Positions 17,548 through 28,412 of a DNA stretch of 64,000 nucleotides are shown here, one piece after another; within the stretch, counting starts at the first letter, position 1, and each line of letters opens with the position of its first letter. A program made the translations under genes and the position numbers. Source of the stretch: Dacryopinax spathularia (Eukaryota; Basidiomycota; Dacrymycetes; Dacrymycetales; Dacrymycetaceae); assembly GCA_037974965.1 (NCBI GenBank), contig JBBPFI010000002.1:1984001-2048000 (forward strand). The letters run 5' to 3'. Under the pieces are notes generated by a model. That model saw nothing but the letters and a program-made list of their open reading frames with translations. It ran no database searches and was not told the DNA's origin.

Positions 17548-18838
17548 ATGCGCGCCATCGCCCTCCCCTTCACCATCCTCCTTGCCCTGCCAGGAGCGCT
17601 AGCCGCTCCCGCACCCTGCGCTCCTTCGTCCGCACCGGCCGCTCCGACGCTCGTAGCCGTCGCGACCAACCCCAGTACCGGTGTAGATCCCTCGCTCGTA
17701 CTGGACTTCGGCGCCAACCCCAACCCCAACCCCGACGGAACTGGGAACTGCGACGGCGCAGTCAAAGACAGCAGTGGGAACTTCGTCAAAGGTCCGCCTT
17801 TCTTTCCCCTCTTTGCCTCAGTAGAGCCCCTATACTGACGAGAGCTGGTGGGAACAGTACCGTGCCAGTGCCCGCCCTCCAGAGACCTGTTCATCGCCGA
17901 CCTGAGCGCGAACGTCGCTGCTGGACATTGTATAAACAACACCGTCGTCACGCTTTCCTTCCCAACTAGCGCGAGCGTCGCAGACCAGCTTACGCGGCTG
18001 AACGGTGCGTCTCCATTCCTCCTTCTTTACCCTCTCTTGTCGGCTGTGAGCGTGAGCTGACTAGGATCCAGCGATGTCGGACACACTCCAGAACCTAAGA
18101 GGTCCGGGAGTGGGGTGTCCGATCGCCTCTACAAACTGGACAGCAGTGGGGAACCAGCTCCGAGCCGCCCAAGCCACCCCTGCCCCTGCCCCTGCCGCTC
18201 CTGCTCCCGCTTCGCCTTCACCAGCTGCTCCTGCACCGGCTGCTACCACTTCGGCTGCTGCTGAACCGCCTGCTAGTTCTCCGTCTGCTCCGGCGAGTGG
18301 GGGTGTGAACCCGGCGTTGGTCATTGACTTCGGCGCTAATCCGAATCCGAATCCGGACGGGACTGGGAACTGTGATGGAGCGGTGAAAGACAGCAGCGGG
18401 AACTTCGTCAAAGGTTCGCCTTCTCACCTCCTCCCTCTCCCCTATTCCTTCTTCCTCGCCCTGCAGGGTCCTTCGTCAGACCTGCGGTCGGTGAGAGCGC
18501 AAGCTGAGACGATATTTTGGTAGTGCCATGCCAATGTCCCCCTCCCCGAGACCTCTTCATCGCCGACCTAAGCGCCAACGTCGCCGCCGGCCACTGCATA
18601 AACAACACCGTCGTAACCCTTTCCTTCCCAACAAGTAACAGCATCCAAGACCAGCTCACGCGGCTGAACGGTACGTCTCTCCATTACCACTGCTGTAGAC
18701 TCTAGGGAGGATGATGCTGACGGGTGGTTAGCGCTTTCGGATACGCTGCAGAACTTGAGGGGACCGGGCGTGGGGTGTCCGATTGCGAGCACTAATTGGC
18801 AGGCTGTGGGGAAGGCGTTGTCTGCTCAGCTGCGGTAG
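17548..18838 (+). CDS. Secreted NPNPDGTGNC-family protein with two tandem repeats
   Basis: Exons 17548-17791, 17858-18004, 18072-18413, 18524-18670 and 18732-18838 give 328 aa. The first ~20 residues are a signal peptide (MRAIALPFTILLALPGALAA). The rest is one module repeated twice: DFGANPNPNPDGTGNC, a VPCQCPP motif, DLFIADLSANVAAGHCINN, a FPTS segment, then SDTLQNLRGPGVGCPIAS. An Ala/Pro-rich linker joins the copies. Both modules have introns at identical positions and phase, and their middle exons are both exactly 147 bases, so the gene grew by duplication of a genomic segment. The family is known from basidiomycetes as small secreted proteins of unknown function; the conserved Cys residues suggest disulfides. 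No catalytic motif was recognised. Confidence 0.85.
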
Positions 18839-19050
18839 AGCTCTTCTGTTTCTTGCAAATTGGGGCGTCGCGGGTAGACTGTTGGTTCGCGAGGCTGGTA
18901 GCTGGAGATTCAATAGCATAATATAACAAACCTACAAAAACGCAGCCTACACATTCACAGCAGTACAAGCAAATCCAAGACTACAGCGGTATACAATCCC
19001 AAGAAATGGTATCCACACCTGCCTCCCTCGGGCAACGAGGTCCTACAAGC

Positions 19051-21442
19051 CTACAAGCCCTCATCATACAGCTTCCGACAAAGAGCGACATAAAACCGTT
19101 CCAGCTCGAACGGCGGGAACCTCTCTTCGCGCTTCCCATCCCTCTTGCCCTCTACCTGCAGGCCCAAATCCGCATTCAAGCCCTGAGCGCGCGGTCCAGC
19201 AGGATCAAGCCTCATCCTCTCGCTCTCTTCTCCCTCTGAGCGACCAACTCTGCCAGCATGTCGTTCGCCTCGCTCCGCTGCTTGTGAAGAGGAGCTAGCG
19301 AAGTTGAGCACCCCAGCCCCGCTCGACACGCTCTCAGTGATCCACTCCACCACCCCGCCCAACCTCTCCACAGCCCCCCTTTCCTCCCGATCCACTCGCC
19401 CCTCTCGCTCTAAGCGACGGACTTCGGCAGTCGCTTCGTGTGCCCGTTCTAGCAGCTCGTCCTTCCTCTTGTGGATCTCTGATGCTGCTTCGGCTAGATG
19501 GGCGGCTGTTTGTGTCTCTTTGCCTGCGGTTGCGGCTGAGGAGGAGGAGGAAGGTGAAGAAGAAGAAGAAGCACCCTCCCCCGCCTTGCCCCAAACCTCC
19601 CAACTCCTCACCAGCCCCCTCGCGCCCCTCATCTCCCAATGATCGCAGTCCTCGATCACGCCCAGGAACTCGCCCCATTTTGCGGATTTTACACTGACGA
19701 GGCCGTCGTTGCCCCGCTCGTCGTCGTCCGCTTCTGGCTTGGGAGGGGCTGGGGCGCTGGGGGTGGGGGTTGTAGTGCCCGGGGTGTGGGGGTTGGACGG
19801 GTTGAATGGGGAAGTTGGTGAGGGAGCGGAGTAGGTGGAAGAGGCGGCGGCGGACGTTGAGGAGTCAGGAGAAGGAGTGCCATTGGGCAGTTCCAACTCC
19901 TCCGCCGCATCCATAACAATCTTCGGCAACCAAAGCGGATGCAACACACTCAACCCCCCCACGCGCCCCGCAACACTCCAGTACCTGACCCCCTTCACAT
20001 CCGGCGTCTGCGGATTAAAACAATGCTGCATATAGCTCGTCGTGAGGTTCGCATAAGCGGGCGAGTCAAGCATGGACAGGAGGAGGGAGGTGAGCGACTG
20101 GGGAAGGAGCGAGAGGGAGGAGAGGGTTAGGGTGAGTTTTTGGGTTTGGGGCGAACGGGTGAGGAGGGGGGATTTGAGTGAGTAGGGGAGGGGTTTGGGG
20201 GGTGGTGGGGCACTGGAGGGGGAGAGGCCTGTTGTTGCTGCCGCCGCTGCTGCTGCTGCTGCTGCGCCGACGCCGATGTTGGCCTGCATATATATTAGCA
20301 CCCCTCTTCGGCATCATCCCTCCCCAGCTCGAGCAAAGAAAAGAGGAAGGGAAGGGAAGGAGAGAGGAGGAAAGAGTGAGATGGGACGCACAGCACACCA
20401 ATCCATAACCGGACTCCCTCTATGCGGCGTCGCGATCGTCATCAAACTCCTCGGCCGATACTCCTCCGGCTTCAGATGGGTAATGAGGTGCCTGCAGTCT
20501 AGCCCGCCCATTGAGTGGGCTATGAAGTTGACGTCTCGGTCGGGCAGGGTAGAGGAGAGGTGGGAATGCATTTTGGAGGCTCGTTGGGCTATGCTGCCTG
20601 TTCTGTTGCGCGAGTCAGCTCTGGGTTCAGGAGAATTGAAAGAAGGCAGGGATGGGGATGAGAGGGGATGGGAATAGGGATGGGGATGGGGAACGGGAAT
20701 GGGTAAGAGAAAGGCAGACGTACCCAGGCACACCAGGACAAACGACCTCAGCCCCCACCTTCCCCCTCAAGATCTTGAGCACCCCAGCCCAATAATGCAT
20801 CTGCAGCGCCGGGAACCCACTCGGCCCCTTAACGTCAAACCCGTACAGTCCTATCCGTCCCAATCCCAACCGATCGAAAATTGAGTTGCGTGCTTGGAGC
20901 AAGGCAAGGGAATGGGACGCACCGTGGCAGAGGACTATGGGCAGGCGCGGGGTGCGGAGCGGGTCGAACAGGGTTGGGTGGAGGTAGAGTCTGTAGAGCT
21001 CGGTGTTGGGGACTTTTATGGGTTGGTCTTTCTTGCTCTTGGGTTGTTGGGGTTTGGGCGAAGGCGAGGAGGATGAGGCGGGAGACCGGGAACGGAAGGC
21101 TGAGAGGAGGGATGATGTGCTTGATGAGGACGAGGACGAGGAGGAAGGGGAAGAGGGGATCTGCTCGAGCAGCGTGGACCTCCATGGCCAGCGCAATGCC
21201 AATGCCCTCGACACGTTGTCCCAGCCCAGCTCGTCCCACACCGTACTCCTCTCATCTTTCCCTTTCCGCTTCTCATCTCCCTCGCCCGGGAGCTGAGACT
21301 GAAGTGCTTCGAGTGCCGGAACTGGGATTGGCTGCGCCGCGGTGGAGAGTGAAGTGATCGATAGAGTCGACAGAGCCGTTATGAGCCTCCGGAGAAGTGT
21401 AGCGAGCGGCACGGGCAGGGCGGCGAGTGATGGGGATGTCAT
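19051..21442 (-). CDS. TGL2: Tgl2-like triacylglycerol lipase
   Basis: Alpha/beta-hydrolase lipase resembling mitochondrial Tgl2. Exons 20923-21442, 20724-20850, 20392-20602 and 19051-20283 give 696 aa. Motifs: PIVLCHGLYGFDVKGP (oxyanion region), nucleophile elbow AHSMGG with Ser about residue 246, ATPHRGSP, the NDGLVSVKSAKWG block carrying the probable catalytic Asp, and DHW with the probable catalytic His. The family hydrolyses tri- and diacylglycerols. It is much longer than yeast Tgl2 because of Ser-rich inserts in the N-terminal part, an Ala-rich run at the start of exon 4, and a helical Glu/Arg-rich segment before the C-terminus. The first intron (20851-20922) is divisible by three and would be read through if unspliced; splicing restores CHG directly to LYGFD. 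Confidence 0.85.
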
Positions 21443-22369
21443 CCTTCCTGCTTGTACTCGAATGGCGTGGTCGTAGGTGGGAAAGTGGGTGGGTCGTTAT
21501 TGGTCTTGCAAGCGCGGAGTAAGGAGGGAGGGAGGCATATGCGCAGTGAATAGGGACGCTCCAACCAAGAGGGCTTCTTATGCTGAACCGAACCCGGCGC
21601 TCCGGATAAATGATACGATATCCCGTATCCCGCCTTCTCAGGCCGCCCAATCGTTCCAAGCCGCTGTTGAGTTGATTGTTATGATGCTTCGTAGCTCCGA
21701 CGTGCGAAGGAGTTGAACGTGCGTGGCCTATACGCTGCGTGCGTGCAATAAAAGGGGGCTACGCGATGTGACAAGTGCTTGCCCCAACGAAGACGGGTCA
21801 GGGTCGGAGAACGAGGTGATGTCACATGCTACGACATAGCCACAAGAAGGGGGAAAGATAGGGGCTGGGGGTTGGGTAACGTGATCTCCACGTTCGGGAC
21901 CTCCACATGTTGCACCGGTTTGGTTGCGTGCGGTCTCGGGGTTCTATCTGGAACAACTGGCTCTTACTACTTGCACAATGGCTGGCTCTCTTTGTCCTTT
22001 GTCCTTTGTTCTTTGGTTTTGTGGAGAGGGCATTGCTGCCACCCCTGTTTCTGGGGTAAGCTGCCGCGCAATCGGATGATCGGGCGGCGACAATGGCCCT
22101 CAAACCGCAGATACCGCAGATACCGCGAAAAACTGATAAGATCCTAGTAAGTAAGTCCGCATACAGCCGGTGCCAACTACCCTCCTTCATTGATCCTATT
22201 GGGCCCCATCCATTCATCCAACCCTCCCCCTTCCACTCCGAACCACCCTTGCGCTAATCGGAAGCAGCTAGCCCATCATTCCCTCCGCCGAACTATGTCC
22301 AACCTGTTGAATCCCCACCGCAGTGAGCACCCCCTCACTATCCCAAGTTGAACTCGATGAAGGAAAAAC
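21443..22369. other. Intergenic
   Basis: The 927 bases lie between the lipase start and the 3' end of the large SET gene. No supported coding region, RNA gene or repeat was found; short frames lack similarity to known proteins. Confidence 0.5.
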
Positions 22370-25300
22370 TCACCCAGCCCGATGAAGCAACATAACCACC
22401 CCCGCCAGATCGCCCAACTTCATCTCCGCCACCCTCTCCCTCCCCGCGAGCGCCCACTCTTGCTCGCGCTGGGCGGGGGTCATCCTACGTACGTCCCGAA
22501 CATCCGTATCAGTACGCAGCACTCAGCTCCCGGACCGGCGCTGGGGAAATGGAGAGGAAGAGGGACGTACGCGTCGTATTGCTCCCATATGCCGGAGAGG
22601 AGGAGCGCAGTGCTCGGTAAGAGGGGGTCTTGGGTGTGCATCTGCATATGCCCGTTTGTCGGCGTACTATGTGGGTTCAACCCGGGGGTGACGGTCTGTT
22701 CACCGGTTGGGTCAGGGCGGAGCGCTACCACTCCCTCTCCCACTCCCACTCCCTCTCCCGCTCCCACTCCCGCTCCCTCACGCACTCGGGATCGGGCTTG
22801 CGACCCGCTCCCCGGACTCGAACTCGGCATACCTATCACTCCAGTAGCTCTGAACTGAGGCGCCCCCCTCGTCCACACCAGAGCGGACGATGCTCCAGAA
22901 GATTCGGACTGACTCTCTTCGCGCCCTACTCGTTTGCCCGAGGCGGAATGCCCGATATTGCTCGCTGAGTCTGCTTTGGTGTCGTGCTCGTCGGAGACGT
23001 GCGAGGCTGACTGGGCCTGGACCTGGACCTGGACCGCCGGACCGGACGACCCGGGCGCTGCATACCCATGCAGATGCTTGGCTGATCGACCCCCCGTCCT
23101 CGGTTTTCCTAACTGAGACCGTGGGATGGTGTCCTCATAGCGAGGCTGAATATCGCCGTCCTCCAGCGACGGCGGGCTCAGCACTCGGCCGACAATCGAC
23201 GATCTGGCCTGAGGACCTTCGAATTCTCTCGTCCTCCTCGCCCTGGCTCCGAGTGGGTGTAGAGCAATCCCGGCCTGGCGCTCTCGCTCGTCCTCGCCTT
23301 CCGACTCTGTCGAGACACTTGAAAGCTCCTCGGTGTCCGTCTCCTGGAGCATCTGCGCAGCTTGCGGCGTCTCCGGCACGATCAGGACACTCTTCCTCTC
23401 CCGGTCCGATCCCAAGGAGGGGGATCCCACCCCGTCATCCTCCGACTCGTCACTCGCTTGAGTAGCGGCATCACGGTCCGAATCATCCTCCGAGTCGCAG
23501 TCGGTAGCTTCGAGCTCGGGCAGGCCTTCGCGCGGTGGGGTCTCGGGTATGACCTCCAGAGCCAAGATGGGCGACCGAGGCAGGGTTACCGGTACCGATA
23601 CGAGCTCTTCGGAGATCGCGTCGAGCTCCATTAGCTCCTTAGGGGTTCGCAAAAAGGTCTCGCCCCTGCTGAGGATGACCGCGGAGGGACTGCATGCAAG
23701 TTCGGGTGGGGAAGGAGAAGGAGAAGGAGGAGTATCATCCATCAGCTCAGGTGATGGTGTGGGAAGGCCAATCTGGAGATCCTCAGCCTGCCTCTGCTGA
23801 GTCAAAGGCACAACCGCGCCGACGCCGACGTCGACCTGGGTCTCTTGACCCAGGTCTAGGCCAGCGTCGCCCGCTTGCCTGAGTCCCTCCCCCCACTCCT
23901 GTTCTCTTTCCCTCTCCCTCGCCTTCCCACTGACCTGCAGCACATCACCAGCGCTACCAGCCTCCATCAACCGAAGCATGGCCTGTGCGACCACCGACTC
24001 CGGCTCATATCCCAGCCCCTTCATCAGCTCGCACACCGTCGCTGCCAGCCTTCTCACCATCCAGCTATCCCCTGTCACCCTCGCCCGCTCATGGGCAACA
24101 TCCACAAAGTCCAACATCATGTCCAACTGCTCTTTCACCAGACTCTCCTGGATCAACAGCCCCAATGTCTCCTCTACGTACTCGGGCGTCAGGGGTTTCT
24201 GGGGATTGAGACGCCGTTGGTTGAGCTCCAGACGGCGGGCGTCGGAGCGGTGTTGTTCGGGACCGCCGAGCGTGCAGAGCATGCAGAGACACAGGAAGTT
24301 GTATCGCACGAAGAGGGAGGCGCGTCGCTGGGCAGTCGGGTGCAGGAGGTTAGTGTACGCGAACGTGAGCTCTTCGCCCTTGCTGATGGGCTTGATGGCG
24401 CGCAGGATGCCAGTGAATGTCCAGCTAGGATTTCGATCAGCAACTCGTTCTCTCCGATCAGACGAGGTTTGATGAGACACAAAGCGGGAGGAATGAGAAG
24501 GTACGTACTCTTCCCACTCGAACACGCAGTTCGGCGTACAGCTATGATTGACCCGCGACAGCAGCTCGAACACCACTCTCCGCCTCTCCACCCTGTCTTC
24601 TTCTTCTTCCTCGTCTTCTCTCAGCCAAGGACAACCCACAGCAAACGTATTCGTCCGCAAAATTCCAAACAACGCGCTCGCCTGGTCCTCCTTCGGCCAA
24701 GAGAAAGCATTATACAACCCCCAAACGGCCTCTCGTTTCTCCTTCTTCAAGTTCCCCAGCCAGTCAGGAAGCGCCGAGGCCACTTCAGCTTGTAAGACCT
24801 CCGGGAGAAAGAGGATCGGGCGTTCGCGGATCATGATGGTTCCTTGGTCGAAGTTGGCGCGCGCGACGAGGGCTTTGCCTTTCTTCCCGTGAAGCTCGAC
24901 GACTTGGACGCGCTCTTTGTTTTCGCGCTGGAGAGCGGGGCCGAGACGGGTATTGTACGCGCGGTGGGAGAGGACATGAGGCCGGTCTTCCAGGTGGGTG
25001 ATGCAGAGCGTGTCCCATCCTCCACTGACATCATGAGCAGCGGCAGCATCAGCGGTGCAAGCAGGAGCATGCTCAACTCGTTCCATCCCCTTCTCCTCGA
25101 TCTGTCTCGTCAAATCTTCCATCAGCGACCTCTCATAATCCTCCTCCGACGAATGCCCAAAACTGAGCAACACATATCCCGCCGTCGCCTGCGTCATCCT
25201 ACTAATCGGCTGCACGGCCAGTCGGCCGTGATTCGACCTCCTGAACGCTGCTCGGAGCGAAGGTCCGATGTCGTCCCCGCCCACGCGAGGAGGAATGAGA

Positions 25301-26212
25301 TTCGCCGCGCCATTCCCCGCGATCGGGCCAATGAGGTCCCAGGGGATGGTGTGGTGCTCCTCTGAAGCTGGGCAAGCGTGATAATCAGTGGCCTGATTGC
25401 AAAGATAGGGAAGGGAGGTACGTACCAGACTGATTGGAAGGTACGGCTGACGTTCGGGGTCGATATTCCAGCCGGTCAGAGTTGCGGATGAACGCGTCTT
25501 GCTGGAAGGAACGCGTGGTTCGGGCTTCGGAGGTTGCGTCTCCATCATCGGCGGATTCAGCGGATTCGTCGTTATCATCCGATTCGTCGTCGACGATGGG
25601 GTTGACGATTACTTTCGCGCGCTGCTCGGGGACATTGCGACAATGGCTGGTCGCGACTGTGGGTTGTTTGACGATGGTCACGCCTCTTCGGACGACGACC
25701 TGTTCGAAGATGGCCTCTGCACTGGCTCCAGCTACAGTAGGGTATATCCCACCCCTTTCAACGGCATCATCCCCCCAGTGAACGGCAACACTGTCTCTCC
25801 TGCTGGCCGAGTCTCGCGTTCCCTCCGTCGTCTCTTTCCTCCCTATCGTCACGCAGGCTTCGTCCATCATCGAGTCATGAGCAGCGGAAAAGGCTACTTT
25901 AGGACCAATTGGCGTGTCCTGGGTGTCGGCAGTACCCTGAGGTCTGTCGATATCCGAGACATTCCCTGTAGGAGCGACCAAGGCCGTCGCATCGTAAGCC
26001 ACGCTTTTGCTCTGTACTGTAGTCGCCTCTTCTCCTGTTTCAATCAACATGTGGTGCTCCTCTACGTCTTCTCGTCGAGTTGCCTCATTTGCGTCAGACT
26101 CGACCTTCGTCGTTGCTCTGGCGTTGGCTTTCAATGACAGCCTCGCGCTACGCCTGACCGGGGTCAGAGCGGCGACTGGCCTAACGCGCTCTGACTTGGG
26201 AGTGCGCGGCAT
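22370..26212 (-). CDS. Large SET-domain (SMYD-like) protein with long disordered tail
   Basis: Exons 25426-26212, 24509-25367, 22571-24424 and 22370-22484 give 1204 aa. An acidic/basic disordered N-terminal region (~260 aa) is followed by a WDTLCI block, then SET motifs: GKKGKAL, RVNHSCTPN, GEELTFAY (catalytic Tyr) and post-SET CLCMLC, which would bind zinc with the NHSC Cys. SET proteins of this kind transfer methyl groups from S-adenosylmethionine to lysines of histones or other proteins; the target is unknown. About 500 disordered residues follow, with acidic Ser/Glu tracts. The intron after the NHSC..EW block has the same position and phase as in the three SET genes at 33.8-40.6 kb, so they are paralogues. 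A GTGAGT near the end could add a further tiny exon instead of stopping at 22370. Confidence 0.8.
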
Positions 26213-28412
26213 GCTCGAGGTGACGGAACCTTGTTTGGGCGAGCCAATGAATATAAGAAAGAGACAGTGGAGCTAGACTGTGTTTTGCAGCGGGTTTCGT
26301 CAAGTCAGCTGCAATTGGTCGAAACTCGAGCGCAGGAACCAGTCAAAGTCGGATTTATGGAACCATTTTCTTGTCCGTTCTTTTTGTGTCGACGCGTGCA
26401 GGATAAATTGGCCAACGGCCTCGGGGAGGAACACAGGTCGTGCTTCGTTTCGAGAAGCGTTGATGCGGAGGTGGATCGAAATCAGTGGATGCTCAGCCAC
26501 CGAGATGGTGAAGGGCGGCATTTCGCGAGCGAACGTGGGTCCGGCGGTGATAGGAAGTCGGGCCGGAAAACCAAGTATGTCGGCGGTACTGGCGGTAACT
26601 GGAATCAGGAACCGTGACGCGCTGACGCGGAGCACAGGCGGCAAGACGCAAATCGTCATGACGACTAGGCCCGCAAGCGGTGCCGCCGCTCGCAGGAAAC
26701 GCATAAAAGAGAATATCTTCATATCTTCAATGCTGTATCTCCACATCCTTTTACTCGTTGATTACCGGTGCTGCATTGTAGATCAGCGTAGGAGAGATCG
26801 CTGGTGCGGCCTGCGCGAAGTAGCAGATGATGTCTAGAAGCTGCCAGAAAGGTCCCGTGAATGAGTCACGAGAGGGTTGTGCACTCATTGACCCTAAACC
26901 CGGAAACAAAGCACTATTCATACTTTAAGCTCACAGAATACAATGTGGTTTCTCTGATGAACAGGTGTCTCCATACCTAGGCAAAAATGTTGGGTATTAT
27001 TAGATTTTTCTTTTGATGTGCCCATGCGCCTTCCGGACCGATACCGGCTCTTGCTGCTCGGGCCGGGATGCTGCTAATTGTATCATCGGCCTACACACCG
27101 CTACATTGAACCCAGTTTCATAATTCGTCTACAATCCCCCTTTTTGGCTCCATTATGAGCACATATCTTTTATCAGCATGTAATGGAATCAGGGCAAATA
27201 TAGCAAGCAAAGGCCTTCACCCGCAAAGGCATCACGTGACCATTCATCAATTCCGGGTCGGGCTGCATCATGCTTGCCGGGTAAGTCAGTTCTGGACTGA
27301 GAAACTGCACTAGTTAGTATGTTCCCTAGTTGTGGTCTTAGCTGAGTTGGGCGGTTTGGGCTAGCCTGTAATGATGATGAATCCAAGACAACATTGTTTT
27401 TCTTGGGCCTTAGTGCTGGAAATGTTTGCAAACCACTTTTTGACAGTTTGCACATTGACAGCTCCCATGAAGCTGAAGTATGCTTTAATTGGAGCAGATG
27501 GCAACTATAGTAACTTCATTTTTGTTTCAAGAAAGAAGGTGTTTTACATGGTATTTTGCGTAAGATATCTCTGGACAGGCGAAGCTTGTTCGGACCAACT
27601 GAAGTACAACGTCATTAGCTTAACATAGCAAATAAAACCATCTTCGCTTGTCCAAATGCGTTTTACGTCCTCTCAGAGAGCATTCCATCAAGAATGGAAA
27701 CCTCGTTCGGCCCAGTCAGCAGAAAAAGACTAATTGGACATCATGGGCAATTTGTTATGATCATCACGTCACAGTGAGTGGCTGGCATTAGGCAGTATCA
27801 TTTGGGTGATTCAGGATTTGCATGAATTTTAGGTCTGATCGAAAGGATGATTTCTAGGTTGTTCTACCGCCGTGGTGATCATGGGCAGGGGGCCGATTCT
27901 GGCATAACCCCACTGCCCAGAGGGTTTGGTAAAAAGCATGGTAGCTGGACTGAGAACATGAAAAATAGCACGAACGGGAGAGGATAACATAAGAACGGAC
28001 GGGTGAATGAACCACGTTAAGACAACGTTGCATAAGGATCAACAATCGAAGGGACGAGATGACAAGGCCGTGGTGTTGACGCTGTCAAAATCAGGCTGCA
28101 CGTGCCGTTGCGAACCATGACGAAACGCGACCCGTCAGATCCGAAGCACTCCGCGGAGCAAAGCGGAAGCATTTTGCCGGGCGCGATTTCTGTCTCCGCT
28201 CCGCCCGCTCGTTCCCGCATTGACCCGCATCTCATCTCATCATCCGCCCTTCCATCGTCACCTTCCTCGTCGTCGTCGACGTCGAGCTCGTCGTTTTCCC
28301 TCAACTGCTGGCAGTCTAGACAACATCGCCGGCTCTTGCTCAAGCAACACCTCTCATCTAGCTTGTCTCTCTTCTTTTCCTTAGTCAACTGCCGTATACC
28401 AGCTCAGCAAAC
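26213..28412. other. Gene-poor region
   Basis: The 2.2 kb separate the large SET gene and mitofusin. One weak coding candidate is listed separately (26300-26722, minus). From about 26.9 to 28.0 kb the sequence is clearly more AT-rich than the rest and has no convincing frames. Imperfect inverted 12-mers (27573-27584 and 27642-27653) lie inside it. The last ~300 bases before 28413 are probably promoter and leader of the mitofusin gene. Confidence 0.5.
26300..26722 (-). CDS. Possible small membrane or secreted protein
   Basis: A 140-codon frame starting MKIFSFMRFLR followed by a hydrophobic stretch (APLAGLVVMTICVLPPVL) that could be a signal anchor. The remainder has no recognised domain. It is divergent-side upstream of the large SET gene. 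Support is only frame length and the N-terminal hydrophobic segment; it may not be a gene. Confidence 0.3.
   Translation of the reverse strand: MKIFSFMRFLRAAAPLAGLVVMTICVLPPVLRVSASRFLIPVTASTADILGFPARLPITAGPTFAREMPPFTISVAEHPLISIHLRINASRNEARPVFLPEAVGQFILHASTQKERTRKWFHKSDFDWFLRSSFDQLQLT

Noticed and set aside
17298-17969. 223-codon frame overlapping the secreted protein gene
   Set aside because: Arg/Pro-rich shadow in another frame; the overlapping signal peptide and duplicated modules are convincing.
21779-22217. Frames on both strands in the lipase-SET spacer
   Set aside because: Mutually overlapping, low complexity or unremarkable, with no splice context.
23875-24795. 306-codon plus-strand frame within the large SET gene
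   Set aside because: Antisense shadow of the SET coding exons, with no recognisable domain.
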